Assembly: GCF_014268275.3 (NCBI RefSeq)
Contig: NZ_CP077084.1
Coordinates: forward strand, 4,774,001-4,838,000
DNA: 64,000 nucleotides
Origin: Pseudomonas tritici
GTDB taxonomy: Bacteria > Pseudomonadota > Gammaproteobacteria > Pseudomonadales > Pseudomonadaceae
Reading direction: 5' to 3'
Shown here in pieces: positions 19,371 through 28,036 of the stretch. A program made the position numbers and the translations under genes. The notes beneath the pieces were generated by a model. The model searched no databases. It saw only the letters and a list, made by a program, of their open reading frames with translations, and was not told the DNA's origin. Numbering within the stretch: the stretch's first letter is position 1; each line of letters starts with the position of its first letter.

Positions 19371-21635
19371 TCAGCGAGCAGTGATTTTCCACGCCCGGTG
19401 GATCTTCGCATTACGTGCGAAATCCGGGTCGATGGTCTTGTCACTGATCTCCTCGACCGCATAGCGTTCGCTGAGGTTGTCCTCCAACGCAAACTTGCGG
19501 AAGTTGTTCGAGAAGTACAGCACGCCGCCCGGTGCCAGGCGTGCCATGGCCAAGTCGAGCAATTGCACGTGGTCACGCTGTACGTCGAAGATGCCTTCCA
19601 TGCGCTTGGAGTTGGAGAAGGTCGGCGGGTCGATGAAGATCATGTCGAACTCATCGCGGCTGGCTTCCAGCCACGCCATCACATCACCCTGCTCCAGGCG
19701 GTTCTTGTCGGAGAAACCGTTGAGCGAGAAGTTGCGACGCGCCCAGTCCAGGTAGGTCTTGGACAGGTCGACACTGGTGGTGCTGCGCGCACCGCCCTTG
19801 GCCGCGTGCACACTGGCGGTAGCGGTGTAGCAATACAAATTGAGGAAGCGCTTGCCGGCGGCTTCTTTCTGGATGCGCATGCGCATCGGACGGTGGTCGA
19901 GAAACAGGCCGGTGTCCAGGTAATCGGTGAGGTTGACCAGCAACTTCACGCCGCCTTCACTGACTTCGGTGAACTTGCCTTGGGCGCTCTGACGCTCGTA
20001 CTGCTTGGTGCCGCTCTGACGCTCGCGGCGCTTGACCACCACGCGGCTCTTGTCGATGTTCAGGGCCTGGGGAATCGCAGCCAGGGCATCGAACATGCGC
20101 GCGGAGGCTTTTTCCGGGTCGATGGACTTCGGTGCGACATATTCCTGCACGTGGACCCAATCGTGATACAGGTCGATGGCCATGGAGTATTCCGGCATGT
20201 CGGCGTCGTACACCCGGTAGCAATCCACGCCTTCGCGCTTGGCCCACTTGCCCAGCAGCTTGAGGTTCTTCTGCAGGCGGTTGGCGAACATCTGCCCGCC
20301 TTCACTCAGGCGCGGCTGCTCAACCACAGGCGCCGGAGCGGGTTTGATCGGGTTGCCGTTCTTGTTGTACTGACGCTCTTGCGGCTCAGCCGGGGCTTGA
20401 TCGTAAGCGGCTTGCTCACGTTCGGCCTGGCGCTGTTCCGGGGTGCGACGCTCACCGGTGACGAACTGGTCGGGGTTGACCTTGATCAGCAACAATTTGC
20501 ACGGCAGGGCGCCGTTCCAGAACGAGTACTGCTTGTGGCTACGGATACCCATGCGCTTGCCCAGGTCCGGCGCGCCAGTGAATACCGCCGCTTCCCAGCC
20601 CATGCACGCTTGGCGCAGACGCTCGCCAAGGTTCTGGTAGAGGTACAACAGGCTGGCTTCGTCACCCAAACGCTCGCCGTACGGCGGGTTGCAGATGACC
20701 AGGCCTTTCTGGTTCTGGTCCGGGCGCGGCTCGAAGGTGCCGACTTCGCCCTGGTACACCTTGATCCAGTGGCTGAGGCCGGCACGCTCGATGTTATTGC
20801 GCGCGGGCTGAATCAGACGTGGGTCGGCTTCGTAGCCGCGAATCCACAGCGGCGGCTTGTTCATGCCGACGGCGGCACGTTCGGTGGCCTCGGTGTGCAG
20901 TTTTTTCCACAATGCCGGGACGTGACCCAGCCAGGTGGTGAAACCCCACAGTTCGCGATTCAGGTTGGGCGCCATGTCGGCAGCGATCATCGCGCCCTCC
21001 ACCAGGAAGGTACCCACGCCGCACATTGGGTCGCTCAGCGCGCCGCCTTCAGCCGCAATGCGCGGCCAGCCGGCACGGATCAGGATCGCGGCCGCCAGGT
21101 TTTCTTTCAGCGGTGCCGCGCCCTGCTGCAGACGGTAGCCACGCTGGTGCAAGCTGTGGCCGGAAAGGTCGAGGGACAGGATCGCTTCGCCGCGGTCTAG
21201 GCGCAGGTGGATGCGCAGGTCCGGGTTGATCTTGTCGATGGACGGGCGTTCGCCGGTGGGGGTGCGCAGCTTGTCGACAATCGCATCCTTGACCTTCAGT
21301 GCGCCGAAGTGAGTGTTGTCGATGCCCGAACCATGGCCGCTGAATTCAACAGCAAGTGTGCCATCGGAGACCATATGGTCGGCCCACTCGATATCCAGCA
21401 CGCCGTGGTAGAGGTCTTCGGCGTCCTTCATCGGGAAGCGCTTGAGTACCAGCAGCACGCGGTTGGCCAGGCGCGACCAGAGGCACAGGCGGTAGGCGGT
21501 TTCCATGTCGGCCATGCCGCGCACGGCCGAGGTGTGCTCGCGGGCTTCCTCAAGGCCAAGCCCGACGGCTTCCTCGATCAGCAGGCCTTCGAGGCCCTTG
21601 GGGCAGGTGAGGAAGAGTTCAAAACGGTCCGACAT
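19371..21635 (-). CDS. rlmKL: Bifunctional 23S rRNA methyltransferase RlmKL (m2G2445, m7G2069)
   Basis: Modifies two guanines in domain V of 23S rRNA. From MSDRFELFLTCPKGLE it has 754 residues; a 141-base upstream extension in frame lacks family similarity. The N-terminal half contains the THUMP domain and the RlmL methyltransferase with its NPPYGERLGDE motif. The C-terminal half is the RlmK methyltransferase with IDPPTFSNSKRM. A linker rich in Gln, Pro and Glu separates the halves. The fusion is normal for gammaproteobacteria. It is divergent from rmf across a 543-base gap. Confidence 0.96.
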   Translation of the reverse strand: MSDRFELFLTCPKGLEGLLIEEAVGLGLEEAREHTSAVRGMADMETAYRLCLWSRLANRVLLVLKRFPMKDAEDLYHGVLDIEWADHMVSDGTLAVEFSGHGSGIDNTHFGALKVKDAIVDKLRTPTGERPSIDKINPDLRIHLRLDRGEAILSLDLSGHSLHQRGYRLQQGAAPLKENLAAAILIRAGWPRIAAEGGALSDPMCGVGTFLVEGAMIAADMAPNLNRELWGFTTWLGHVPALWKKLHTEATERAAVGMNKPPLWIRGYEADPRLIQPARNNIERAGLSHWIKVYQGEVGTFEPRPDQNQKGLVICNPPYGERLGDEASLLYLYQNLGERLRQACMGWEAAVFTGAPDLGKRMGIRSHKQYSFWNGALPCKLLLIKVNPDQFVTGERRTPEQRQAEREQAAYDQAPAEPQERQYNKNGNPIKPAPAPVVEQPRLSEGGQMFANRLQKNLKLLGKWAKREGVDCYRVYDADMPEYSMAIDLYHDWVHVQEYVAPKSIDPEKASARMFDALAAIPQALNIDKSRVVVKRRERQSGTKQYERQSAQGKFTEVSEGGVKLLVNLTDYLDTGLFLDHRPMRMRIQKEAAGKRFLNLYCYTATASVHAAKGGARSTTSVDLSKTYLDWARRNFSLNGFSDKNRLEQGDVMAWLEASRDEFDMIFIDPPTFSNSKRMEGIFDVQRDHVQLLDLAMARLAPGGVLYFSNNFRKFALEDNLSERYAVEEISDKTIDPDFARNAKIHRAWKITAR

Positions 21636-22178
21636 GGGGCATTCCAGGCTTTTCAGCAATAAATGAACGGGCGACGCATCGCCGGCTCGGTTTTCAATCA
21701 AGCACTTTTCTTGAAGAGTGCTCGCGTGGCACGAATGTGCCGTCCCACCCCGTCTGCCGGGCCCTTGGGCCCTCATCGACGAGGCAGAGAGAACTGTTTA
21801 ACAACAAAACGCGTAACAAAAAGAAATATTCCGCCCTTTCGTCGAATAATAACCGACCGCAACGGACGGGCATTCTCACTAAAGGATTAAACCCATCCTC
21901 TTTGCAGGGCACATCATAGCTGGGTTTGCCGGATAAATGGGGCGAAAAGCCAGCCCAGCTTATGGCTATAGCATCGTTATCGTTACGTGCTTATGACAAA
22001 ACGATCATTGAATCCATGTGACCTATTGGTTAGAACTCAACACAGGTTGGCGCCGTAACGACGCCGACACATAGGCTCGCCACGCCGGCAGCGAGCCCAC
22101 CAACGGCAGAAAAACTCTGCCCGGCCCCAGACGAGGCCGAAGGATATCAAGACAGTCAACAAGTGAGGGAAACACCCT
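21636..22178. other. Gene-free region between rlmKL and rmf, with several hairpins
   Basis: No protein gene is credible in these 543 bases. Visible structures are: GGGCCC-TT-GGGCCC at 21759-21772 nested inside TCTGCC/GGCAGA arms (21753-21758 and 21783-21788); a hairpin GGCTCGC/GCGAGCC at 22074-22097; and GGCAGA/TCTGCC at 22105-22121. The last two lie 58 or more bases before the rmf start and are probably in its leader. The region should hold divergent promoters and could encode a small RNA, but none is recognised. Confidence 0.5.
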
Positions 22179-22394
22179 ATGAGAAGACTTAAGCGTGATC
22201 CGTTGGAAAGAGCATTTTTACGCGGATATCAATATGGCGTTCATGGCAAATCCCGTGAGCTTTGCCCATTTACTCTACCGTCGGTACGCCAAGCCTGGAT
22301 TAACGGCTGGCGAGAAGGACGCGGCGACAACTGGGACGGTATGACTGGCACTGCGGGAATCCACAGACTCAACGAACTTCACGCCGTCGGCTAA
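22179..22394 (+). CDS. rmf: Ribosome modulation factor
   Basis: Small basic protein of 71 residues that dimerises 70S ribosomes into inactive 100S particles in stationary phase. The family hallmarks are all present: the start MRRLKRDPLERAF, the GYQYGVHGKSRELCPF segment, and the conserved QAWINGWREGR. The ribosome site GTGAGGGAAA precedes the ATG. The long leader has two strong hairpins just upstream. A good terminator follows at 22484-22509. Confidence 0.96.
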   Translation: MRRLKRDPLERAFLRGYQYGVHGKSRELCPFTLPSVRQAWINGWREGRGDNWDGMTGTAGIHRLNELHAVG

Positions 22395-22483
22395 TCAAGG
22401 GCAATTAATTCCGACATCACACCTTTGAATGTGTAACGACTTAACCACGCACGTCCTATCCGGGCGGCGGGCTTCGGCCCAGG

Positions 22484-22509
22484 GGGCTCCTTCAAGGAGC
22501 CCTTTTTAT
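22484..22509 (+). terminator. Terminator of rmf
   Basis: GGGCTCC and GGAGCCC form a stem around TTCAA, followed by a T run. It lies about 90 bases after the rmf stop, at the end of a G-rich stretch. Confidence 0.85.
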
Positions 22510-22578
22510 TGGCTGGCGCATAAGGGCCTGAGTCGCCTGTACCTTTATGGCGACGATTCGTAAGGCTGAAAAATCTTT

Positions 22579-22715
22579 TTGTAGTGAGCGGGCTTGCCCC
22601 GCGCTGGGCTGCGAAGCTGCCCCAACAAAGACACCTCCGAGTTTCAGGATAAACCCAGGTCGCCTGGTTTGGGGCCGCTTCGCAGCCCAGCGCGGGGCAA
22701 GCCCGCTCACTACAA
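22579..22715. repeat. Long near-perfect inverted repeat (REPIN-like) upstream of the pyrD 3' end
   Basis: Arms at 22581-22616 and 22678-22713 are perfect reverse complements over 36 bases. The match extends inward to 22625/22669 with a single mismatch and outward by two bases. The loop is about 43 bases. The core GCGGGCTTGCCCCGCGCTGGG is unlike the other REPINs in this window, so this is a second REP family. It fills most of the gap between rmf and pyrD; nothing else is seen in that 341-base gap apart from the rmf terminator. Confidence 0.9.
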
Positions 22716-22735
22716 GGTTGTGTAGATACCTTTAG

Positions 22736-23755
22736 CTATCGCAGTGCAGCGATTGCATCCACCGACTGGCGGATCAGCGCCGGGCCTTTATAGATGAAGC
22801 CGGAGTAGAGCTGCACCAGGCTGGCACCCGCGGCGATCTTCTCGGCTGCGTGCTTGCCTTCGGTGATGCCACCGGCGGCGATAATCGGCAAACGCCCCGC
22901 CAATTCGGCAGCCAGCACCTTGACGATATGCGTGCTCTGCTCGCGCACCGGGGCACCCGACAGGCCACCCGCTTCATCGCCATGGGCCAGGCCTTCGACG
23001 CCTACGCGGCTGAGGGTGGTGTTGGTCGCGATCACCGCGTCCATGCCTGAGTCCACCAGGGCCTGGGCGACCAGCACGGTTTCCTCGTCGCTCATGTCCG
23101 GGGCAATCTTGATCGCCAACGGCACGCGCTTGCCATGGCGCACAGCCAGGTCTTCCTGGCGCTGACGCAAGGCTTCGAGCAGTTGCTTGAGGGAGTCGCC
23201 GAACTGCAGGCTACGCAGGCCCGGGGTGTTGGGCGAGCTGACGTTGACCGTGACGTAGCTGGCGTGGGCGTAGACCTTGTCCAGGCAGATCAGGTAGTCA
23301 TCCACGGCACGTTCAACCGGGGTATCGAAGTTCTTGCCGATATTGATGCCCAGGATGCCTTTGTACTTCGCCGCTTGAACCCGCGACAGCAGATGATCAA
23401 CCCCCAGGTTGTTAAAGCCCATGCGGTTGATGATCGCCTCGGCTTCCGGCAGGCGGAAGATACGCGGCTTGGGGTTACCCGGTTGCGGCCTTGGGGTCAC
23501 GGTGCCGATTTCGACAAAACCGAAACCCAACTGAGCAAAACCATCAATGGCCGCACCGTTTTTATCCAGGCCAGCCGCCAGCCCGACCGGATTGGGGAAA
23601 TCAAGCCCCATCACCGATACCGGCATTTTTGCCGGCGCCTTGCATACCAGGCCATTGAGCCCCAGGCGACCACCGGCACCGATCAGGTCCAGGGACAGAT
23701 CGTGTGAAGTTTCCGGGGAGAGTTTGAACAACAGCTGGCGGGCCAGGGTATACAT
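22736..23755 (-). CDS. pyrD: Dihydroorotate dehydrogenase (quinone), class 2
   Basis: Membrane-associated flavoprotein that oxidises dihydroorotate to orotate in pyrimidine synthesis and passes electrons to ubiquinone. The length is 339 residues. The N-terminal amphipathic segment ([15 protein letters not shown]) is typical of class 2. Further landmarks are [22 protein letters not shown], the catalytic-serine region [12 protein letters not shown], and IIAAGGI for FMN phosphate binding. It ends next to a REP-derived boundary sequence and starts 86 bases downstream of the secretion-remnant gene block, which is transcribed in the same direction. Confidence 0.96.
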   Translation of the reverse strand: MYTLARQLLFKLSPETSHDLSLDLIGAGGRLGLNGLVCKAPAKMPVSVMGLDFPNPVGLAAGLDKNGAAIDGFAQLGFGFVEIGTVTPRPQPGNPKPRIFRLPEAEAIINRMGFNNLGVDHLLSRVQAAKYKGILGINIGKNFDTPVERAVDDYLICLDKVYAHASYVTVNVSSPNTPGLRSLQFGDSLKQLLEALRQRQEDLAVRHGKRVPLAIKIAPDMSDEETVLVAQALVDSGMDAVIATNTTLSRVGVEGLAHGDEAGGLSGAPVREQSTHIVKVLAAELAGRLPIIAAGGITEGKHAAEKIAAGASLVQLYSGFIYKGPALIRQSVDAIAALR

Positions 23756-23841
23756 GGGCGGGCTAGACTCGGATGGCGGCGAAAGGTGGCGGCGATTATA
23801 GCCGGGGAGGCAGGGAGCGCGCGAGGCGCGAACCTCAATCG

Positions 23842-24303
23842 TCAGTAGCGATGCGCGACCAACTGCTCGTAATACGCCCAGATTTTCTGCGCATACCGCA
23901 TGCGCAACGCCTCACGCTCGGGCCCGGAGCCCGTCCCAACGTTGTAGGAACCTACCGCTGTCCAGTTGTAGCCAAAGCGCTGGATGAACTCGGCGAGAAT
24001 CGAAGCGCCCACCTCAACCGACAGACAGGGCTCGTTGATCAGACGCTCCTCGGTAATACCCTGCTCGAGCAGGCGAGGCAAATGGATGCTGTTGATCTGC
24101 ATCAGGCCGATGTCCCGAGTGCCATTACGGTTGGCAAGATTCATCGCTTGTGCCCGATTACCTGACTCCACGACGGCGATCGCTTGCAGCAACTCGGGTT
24201 CGATATCGTAGTGCCTGGCGGCCTCCTCCCAGCAATAGGCCAAGGCTTGATGACTGGTCATCATCAGGCTCAACACCAAGCCTTTGCTCCAGAACCTAGC
24301 CAC
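23842..24303 (-). CDS. IagB-like lytic transglycosylase (type III secretion-associated)
   Basis: Predicted periplasmic peptidoglycan-cleaving enzyme of 153 residues. A signal peptide ends near residue 22 (SHQALA). The SLT fold follows, with the catalytic glutamate in [12 protein letters not shown], the DIGLMQIN motif, and a [11 protein letters not shown] segment. Size and motif spacing match the small transglycosylases that come with type III secretion and pilus systems (IagB, PilT-type). It overlaps the HilA-like gene by eight bases, the same order as hilA-iagB in Salmonella. No needle or export genes are nearby, so it is part of a relict locus. Confidence 0.82.
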   Translation of the reverse strand: MARFWSKGLVLSLMMTSHQALAYCWEEAARHYDIEPELLQAIAVVESGNRAQAMNLANRNGTRDIGLMQINSIHLPRLLEQGITEERLINEPCLSVEVGASILAEFIQRFGYNWTAVGSYNVGTGSGPEREALRMRYAQKIWAYYEQLVAHRY

Positions 24304-24703
24304 GGTTTATCGAACCAGGGCTGACTTGGCCGCAGGCCGAGCACACATGTCTCATGCAGCCCGGCGCATGCTCCTCGGCGGTGACCGGGCAAGTAAAGCG
24401 GTACCCTTGACCGTAGATCGTCTTGATAAACCCCTTGTCGACGCCAAGGTACTTGCGCAGTGAGTAAATGCAGCGCGTCAACGACTCCTCGGCCACCTCC
24501 CCCTGCGGCCAGGCCAGCTCCAGCAAGCGATCCTTGGTCATCAACGCGCCACCGGATGCCAGTAGCAGTCGCAACACCTGCCATTCCTTGGGCGGTAACT
24601 GAACATCCGAACCCTCGCCGGTCAGGCGACCGTCGTGATGCAGGGTCCAGCGCGAAAAAACCAGGGAAGTCGTCGTCCCTGCATCATCCATGACGGCCAT
24701 CAT
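24296..24703 (-). CDS. HilA-like winged-helix DNA-binding protein (short)
   Basis: A 135-residue protein that is almost only an OmpR-type winged helix (about residues 20-110): LPPKEWQVLRLLLASGG, then the recognition part EESLTRCIYSLRKYLG and the wing IKTIYGQGYRF. There is no receiver domain. The larger C-terminal part of HilA-type activators is missing. A cysteine-rich tail (CMRHVCSACG) ends it. It overlaps the iagB-like gene. The likely ancestral role is activator of the type III secretion genes; whether it still regulates anything is unknown. An ATG one codon later (24700) is an equally good start. Confidence 0.75.
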   Translation of the reverse strand: MMAVMDDAGTTTSLVFSRWTLHHDGRLTGEGSDVQLPPKEWQVLRLLLASGGALMTKDRLLELAWPQGEVAEESLTRCIYSLRKYLGVDKGFIKTIYGQGYRFTCPVTAEEHAPGCMRHVCSACGQVSPGSINRG

Positions 24704-24855
24704 TACCTCGGCATCCGACTACTGACATTGAAGTCCTCATTTGCATCACTGGCTCATGTACCTAGGTCACGACTATAAAAACCTGCCTCCCGACTCACGC
24801 TAGGAAAAAGCCCATTCATCCAGCGGTTTTCGATACTGCTCTGTAAGACCTTTCC

Positions 24856-25080
24856 CTATCCGCCGCCTCCAGGCAGCCACGCCTGATACACCTCATGCAA
24901 CTCAACCCCTAGCCTGTCCTCCAACTGCACCAGTTCGCCCAAGGCGAGTAATTGCCCATTCACCCGAACTTCCACGCAGTGGGTTATCTGCTGCGTCAAT
25001 GGCAATATCTTTCCGGGCGCGAAGGCTGCCAGGCGCCTGCGGCTGATCAGCTGTTCCTGTAGAAGAATTTCCAGATGCAT
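24856..25080 (-). CDS. Stand-alone SpoA (SctQ/FliN C-terminal) domain protein
   Basis: A 74-residue protein matching only the last domain of the cytoplasmic-ring protein SctQ (YscQ/SpaO). The diagnostic stretch reads VRVNGQLLALGELVQLEDRLGVEL. An AAGGTGG ribosome site before the ATG suggests real translation. Several systems make a separate short SctQ-C product, and P. syringae has a separate hrcQB gene, so a free domain is not impossible. Here the N-terminal SctQ part and all neighbours except the secretin are missing, so it may be a deletion remnant. It lies 15 bases after the secretin stop. Confidence 0.65.
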   Translation of the reverse strand: MHLEILLQEQLISRRRLAAFAPGKILPLTQQITHCVEVRVNGQLLALGELVQLEDRLGVELHEVYQAWLPGGGG

Positions 25081-25095
25081 GGGTTACCACCTTGT

Positions 25096-26523
25096 TTACG
25101 GTGAAACATCGCGCCCCGGCCGCACAAAAGCACGTTGAACGCGCTCATATTGCGCGGCGGTCAAGGGTGGTGGCCCTACGCCCTCGTCCGGCCCCTTCAA
25201 CGCGCCGCCCACCGCTCTGGCCTGGATCACAAATAGGCGCACTAGTGCCGGGCGACCAGCCCCCCGTCCTTCTGACTCCCTTTGAAACGCGCCCAGCCAT
25301 AGGCGTCTGCCTTGGGGCACACGCACCACACTGTTGACGCCCACTCGTCCCACCGCTGTGTTTTTTTCACGCCGTCCCGGCTCGGTCATCTGGCGACCCT
25401 CGTCGACCTCAACGCGCATCTCGATCTGGTTGGCCTCGGCAAAACGCGGCAAGACACTGACTTGGGTGCCGTAACGCACTGGTGTCCAGCCGGTTTTGTC
25501 GTTTTCGGGAGGTGGCAGATAGAACGTGTGGTTGTCCTGAAAAACCGCCGGCACGTTCTCCTGGGTGAGAATCACCGGCAGTGTTGTTACCTTCGCGCGC
25601 CGACGACGCTCCAATGCGCTGATCTGCACCATCAGGTGGCTATCGTCCAACGGCGCTAACACGCGCGATGTCGAAGCCTTGCTTTGCGTATCCCAATCCA
25701 AGCCCAGCGTCTTCAGTTCGTCGCGCTCCACATCCACCCACCACAGCGAGACCTCGATCGCGCGCTTGGGTACGTCGAGTTCCGCTACCAGTTTCTGGAT
25801 GAAACTCACCTGTGCTGGCTTACCCTTGATAAGCAGGCTGTTGCTATCCGGGTAGGCAATAACGCCAAGGCTCTTGTCGGACAGCAACCCCTTGTGCTCG
25901 CTGGCCAGCAGGGTCTCGATCATCGACGCCATCCCCGGGACGGTGACCGGGCTGTCGCTTGTGCCGTACTGATGGTTCGCCACATCGGTGTTGAGCACTT
26001 GCACGACGCCAAAGGCCTGTGCCCCCACCCGTAACTCAGCCCTTTGACGGTCCATCAACTGGGCCAGGCGCAGCACCTGGTCGACATAATTCGGTGGGCC
26101 GGACACATAGAATGTTCGGCCGGTACTTTCACGCAACGGATAGCGCGACTCATCCAGGCCCGAGCGGCGCATGAGGCTACGCAGCCTGTCGACGGAAATA
26201 TGCCGCAAGGTCACCGCAGAGCTTTTAGCCTCGCCCGCGTCATAGACATACAGCGCTTGCCCGTCGCTGTACCAGATCAATCCTTGTTGCAACGCAAGCG
26301 TCTCCAGGGCCTGTTGCGGTGCATCGAAATCCAGCGCTGCGCTGAGGCGTTTGCGTGCCACCTCACGGCTGACAACGATGGGCAAGCCCAATGGCTCCGA
26401 CAGTGCGGTAAACACGGTATGCAGGCTTTCATCCTGCGCCTGGTAAAGCCCGGCCCAGGCAACCGCACTTTCGGACACCAGCACGGCAAGCAGCGCAGTA
26501 AAAAACAGCCAGCGGCGGGGCAT
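25096..26523 (-). CDS. sctC: Type III secretion outer-membrane secretin SctC (InvG/HrcC-like)
   Basis: Outer-membrane ring protein of a type III secretion system. From MPRRWLFF it has 475 residues with a signal peptide ending near residue 24 (AVAWA); an in-frame start at 26589 adds 22 residues. Periplasmic N0/N1-type domains follow (LSEPLGLPIVVSREVA; TFYVSGPPNYVDQVLRLA), then an N3-type repeat (VIAYPDSNSLLIKGKP). The C-terminal secretin barrel contains VPAVFQDNHTFY and VRVPQGRRLWLGAF. It is slightly shorter than InvG. No other export genes are adjacent, so it is orphaned. It is divergent from nasS. Confidence 0.85.
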   Translation of the reverse strand: MPRRWLFFTALLAVLVSESAVAWAGLYQAQDESLHTVFTALSEPLGLPIVVSREVARKRLSAALDFDAPQQALETLALQQGLIWYSDGQALYVYDAGEAKSSAVTLRHISVDRLRSLMRRSGLDESRYPLRESTGRTFYVSGPPNYVDQVLRLAQLMDRQRAELRVGAQAFGVVQVLNTDVANHQYGTSDSPVTVPGMASMIETLLASEHKGLLSDKSLGVIAYPDSNSLLIKGKPAQVSFIQKLVAELDVPKRAIEVSLWWVDVERDELKTLGLDWDTQSKASTSRVLAPLDDSHLMVQISALERRRRAKVTTLPVILTQENVPAVFQDNHTFYLPPPENDKTGWTPVRYGTQVSVLPRFAEANQIEMRVEVDEGRQMTEPGRREKNTAVGRVGVNSVVRVPQGRRLWLGAFQRESEGRGAGRPALVRLFVIQARAVGGALKGPDEGVGPPPLTAAQYERVQRAFVRPGRDVSP

Positions 26524-26796
26524 CGTTGCAAGGAAGTCGGCGTACACCGTGGGGTTTCCTGGGCGGTCTGGCATTAAGAATGCGGCCATACTGAAAGGCC
26601 GCCCGATTTCAATCTTGATGGAAAGTTGACGGCTGCCCGGGCCTCACCCCCGTGGCATGTGCCTTGCTATGCACTCTGTATCAGAGCACGCGCCAACGGC
26701 GGAGCGAGCTTACGGACAAAGGCGTCGTTACCCGCACTGGCTTACATCGCCATCTGAGGGAACGACGCTTTTTTTTGAAAGAAAAGGTAGGTATTG

Positions 26797-28023
26797 ATGA
26801 ACGATTCTGTTGGCAACAGCCCGATGAACGACCCACTGGCGTGGGTCAACGGCAGTGATGCCCCGGAAAAGAGCAGCATCGACCTGGGCTTCATGGCTTT
26901 GAGCGACTGCGCATCAATAGTGGTAGCGGCCACCCAGGGCTTCGCTCAACCCTATGGCCTGACCCTGAACCTCAAGCGCCAATCGTCCTGGGCCAACCTG
27001 CGCGACAAACTGGTCAGCGGCGAACTGGACGCCGCCCACAGCCTGTACGGGCTGATTTATGCCGTGCACCTGGGCATCGGCGGCGTAGCGTCCACCGACA
27101 TGGCGGTACTGATGGGGCTTAACCAGAACGGCCAGAGCATCAACCTGTCCCACGGGTTGCAGCAACAAGGGGTGATCACTCCTGAGGCACTGGAACGCCA
27201 TGTGCACCAAAGCCGAACAAAACTGACCTTTGCTCAGACCTTTCCCACAGGCACCCACGCCATGTGGTTGTATTACTGGCTGGCGAGCCAAGGCATTCAT
27301 CCCTTGCGGGATGTGGACAGCGTGGTGGTCCCGCCACCGCAAATGGTTGCGCACCTGCACGCCGGACGCATCGATGGTTTTTGCGTCGGCGAACCCTGGT
27401 GCGCCAGTGCGGTCAAGCAAAACCAAGGGTTTACCCTGGCAACAACCCAGGCGATCTGGCCGGATCATCCAGAAAAGGTGCTCGGCTGTACCCAGGCGTT
27501 TGTCGACCAGTACCCCAACACCGCGCGCGTACTGGTAATGGCGATCCTGGAGGCCAGTCGATTTATCGAAGAAAGCACCGAAAACCGCCGTTCCACCGCG
27601 CAACTGCTCAGTGGCCGCGAGTACCTCGACGCCCCACTCGACTGCATCGAACCGCGCCTGCTCGGCGCCTACAACGATGGCCTGGGCAACCGGTGGCAGG
27701 ATCCCCACGCCTTGCGCTTTTTTGCTGATGGCGAGGTGAACCTGCCCTACCTCTCTGACGGCATGTGGTTCATGACCCAGTTTCGGCGCTGGGGCCTGCT
27801 GCGTGAAGACCCGGACTATCTCGGCGTTGCGCGCCAAGTGCAGCAGTTGCCGCTGTTTCGCCAGGCGGCCGACGCGCTGGGTATCACGGCGAAAGACCAG
27901 GACATGCGCAGCAGCCAACTGATCGACGGCAAAATCTGGGACGGTTCCGACCCCGCCGGCTATGCCCGCAGCTTCCGCCTGCATGCCCTGGCCAACACCA
28001 CCCACCGCCAAGCCTTGCGCTGA
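26797..28023 (+). CDS. nasS: Nitrate sensor NasS (NrtA/CmpA-like binding protein)
   Basis: Cytoplasmic nitrate/nitrite-binding protein that holds NasT inactive until nitrate appears. The protein has 408 residues and no signal peptide, which separates it from the secreted NrtA transporter component. The periplasmic-binding fold of the NrtA/CmpA family is visible (LGFMALSDCASIVVA, DAAHSLYGLIYAVHLG, FCVGEPWCASAV). It is directly followed by nasT after 13 bases. The ATG at 26797 is preferred to the TTG one codon earlier because of AGGTAG spacing. Confidence 0.92.
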   Translation: MNDSVGNSPMNDPLAWVNGSDAPEKSSIDLGFMALSDCASIVVAATQGFAQPYGLTLNLKRQSSWANLRDKLVSGELDAAHSLYGLIYAVHLGIGGVASTDMAVLMGLNQNGQSINLSHGLQQQGVITPEALERHVHQSRTKLTFAQTFPTGTHAMWLYYWLASQGIHPLRDVDSVVVPPPQMVAHLHAGRIDGFCVGEPWCASAVKQNQGFTLATTQAIWPDHPEKVLGCTQAFVDQYPNTARVLVMAILEASRFIEESTENRRSTAQLLSGREYLDAPLDCIEPRLLGAYNDGLGNRWQDPHALRFFADGEVNLPYLSDGMWFMTQFRRWGLLREDPDYLGVARQVQQLPLFRQAADALGITAKDQDMRSSQLIDGKIWDGSDPAGYARSFRLHALANTTHRQALR

Positions 28024-28036
28024 CAGGAGGACTTCC

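Noticed and set aside
21663..21912. Short overlapping frames on both strands upstream of rmf
   Set aside because: They are A/T-rich, lack ribosome sites and family similarity, and lie in a region better explained as leaders and promoters.
22579..22715. Inverted repeat as ends of an insertion sequence
   Set aside because: Only about 43 bases lie between the arms, so no transposase can be encoded; a REP-type element explains it better.
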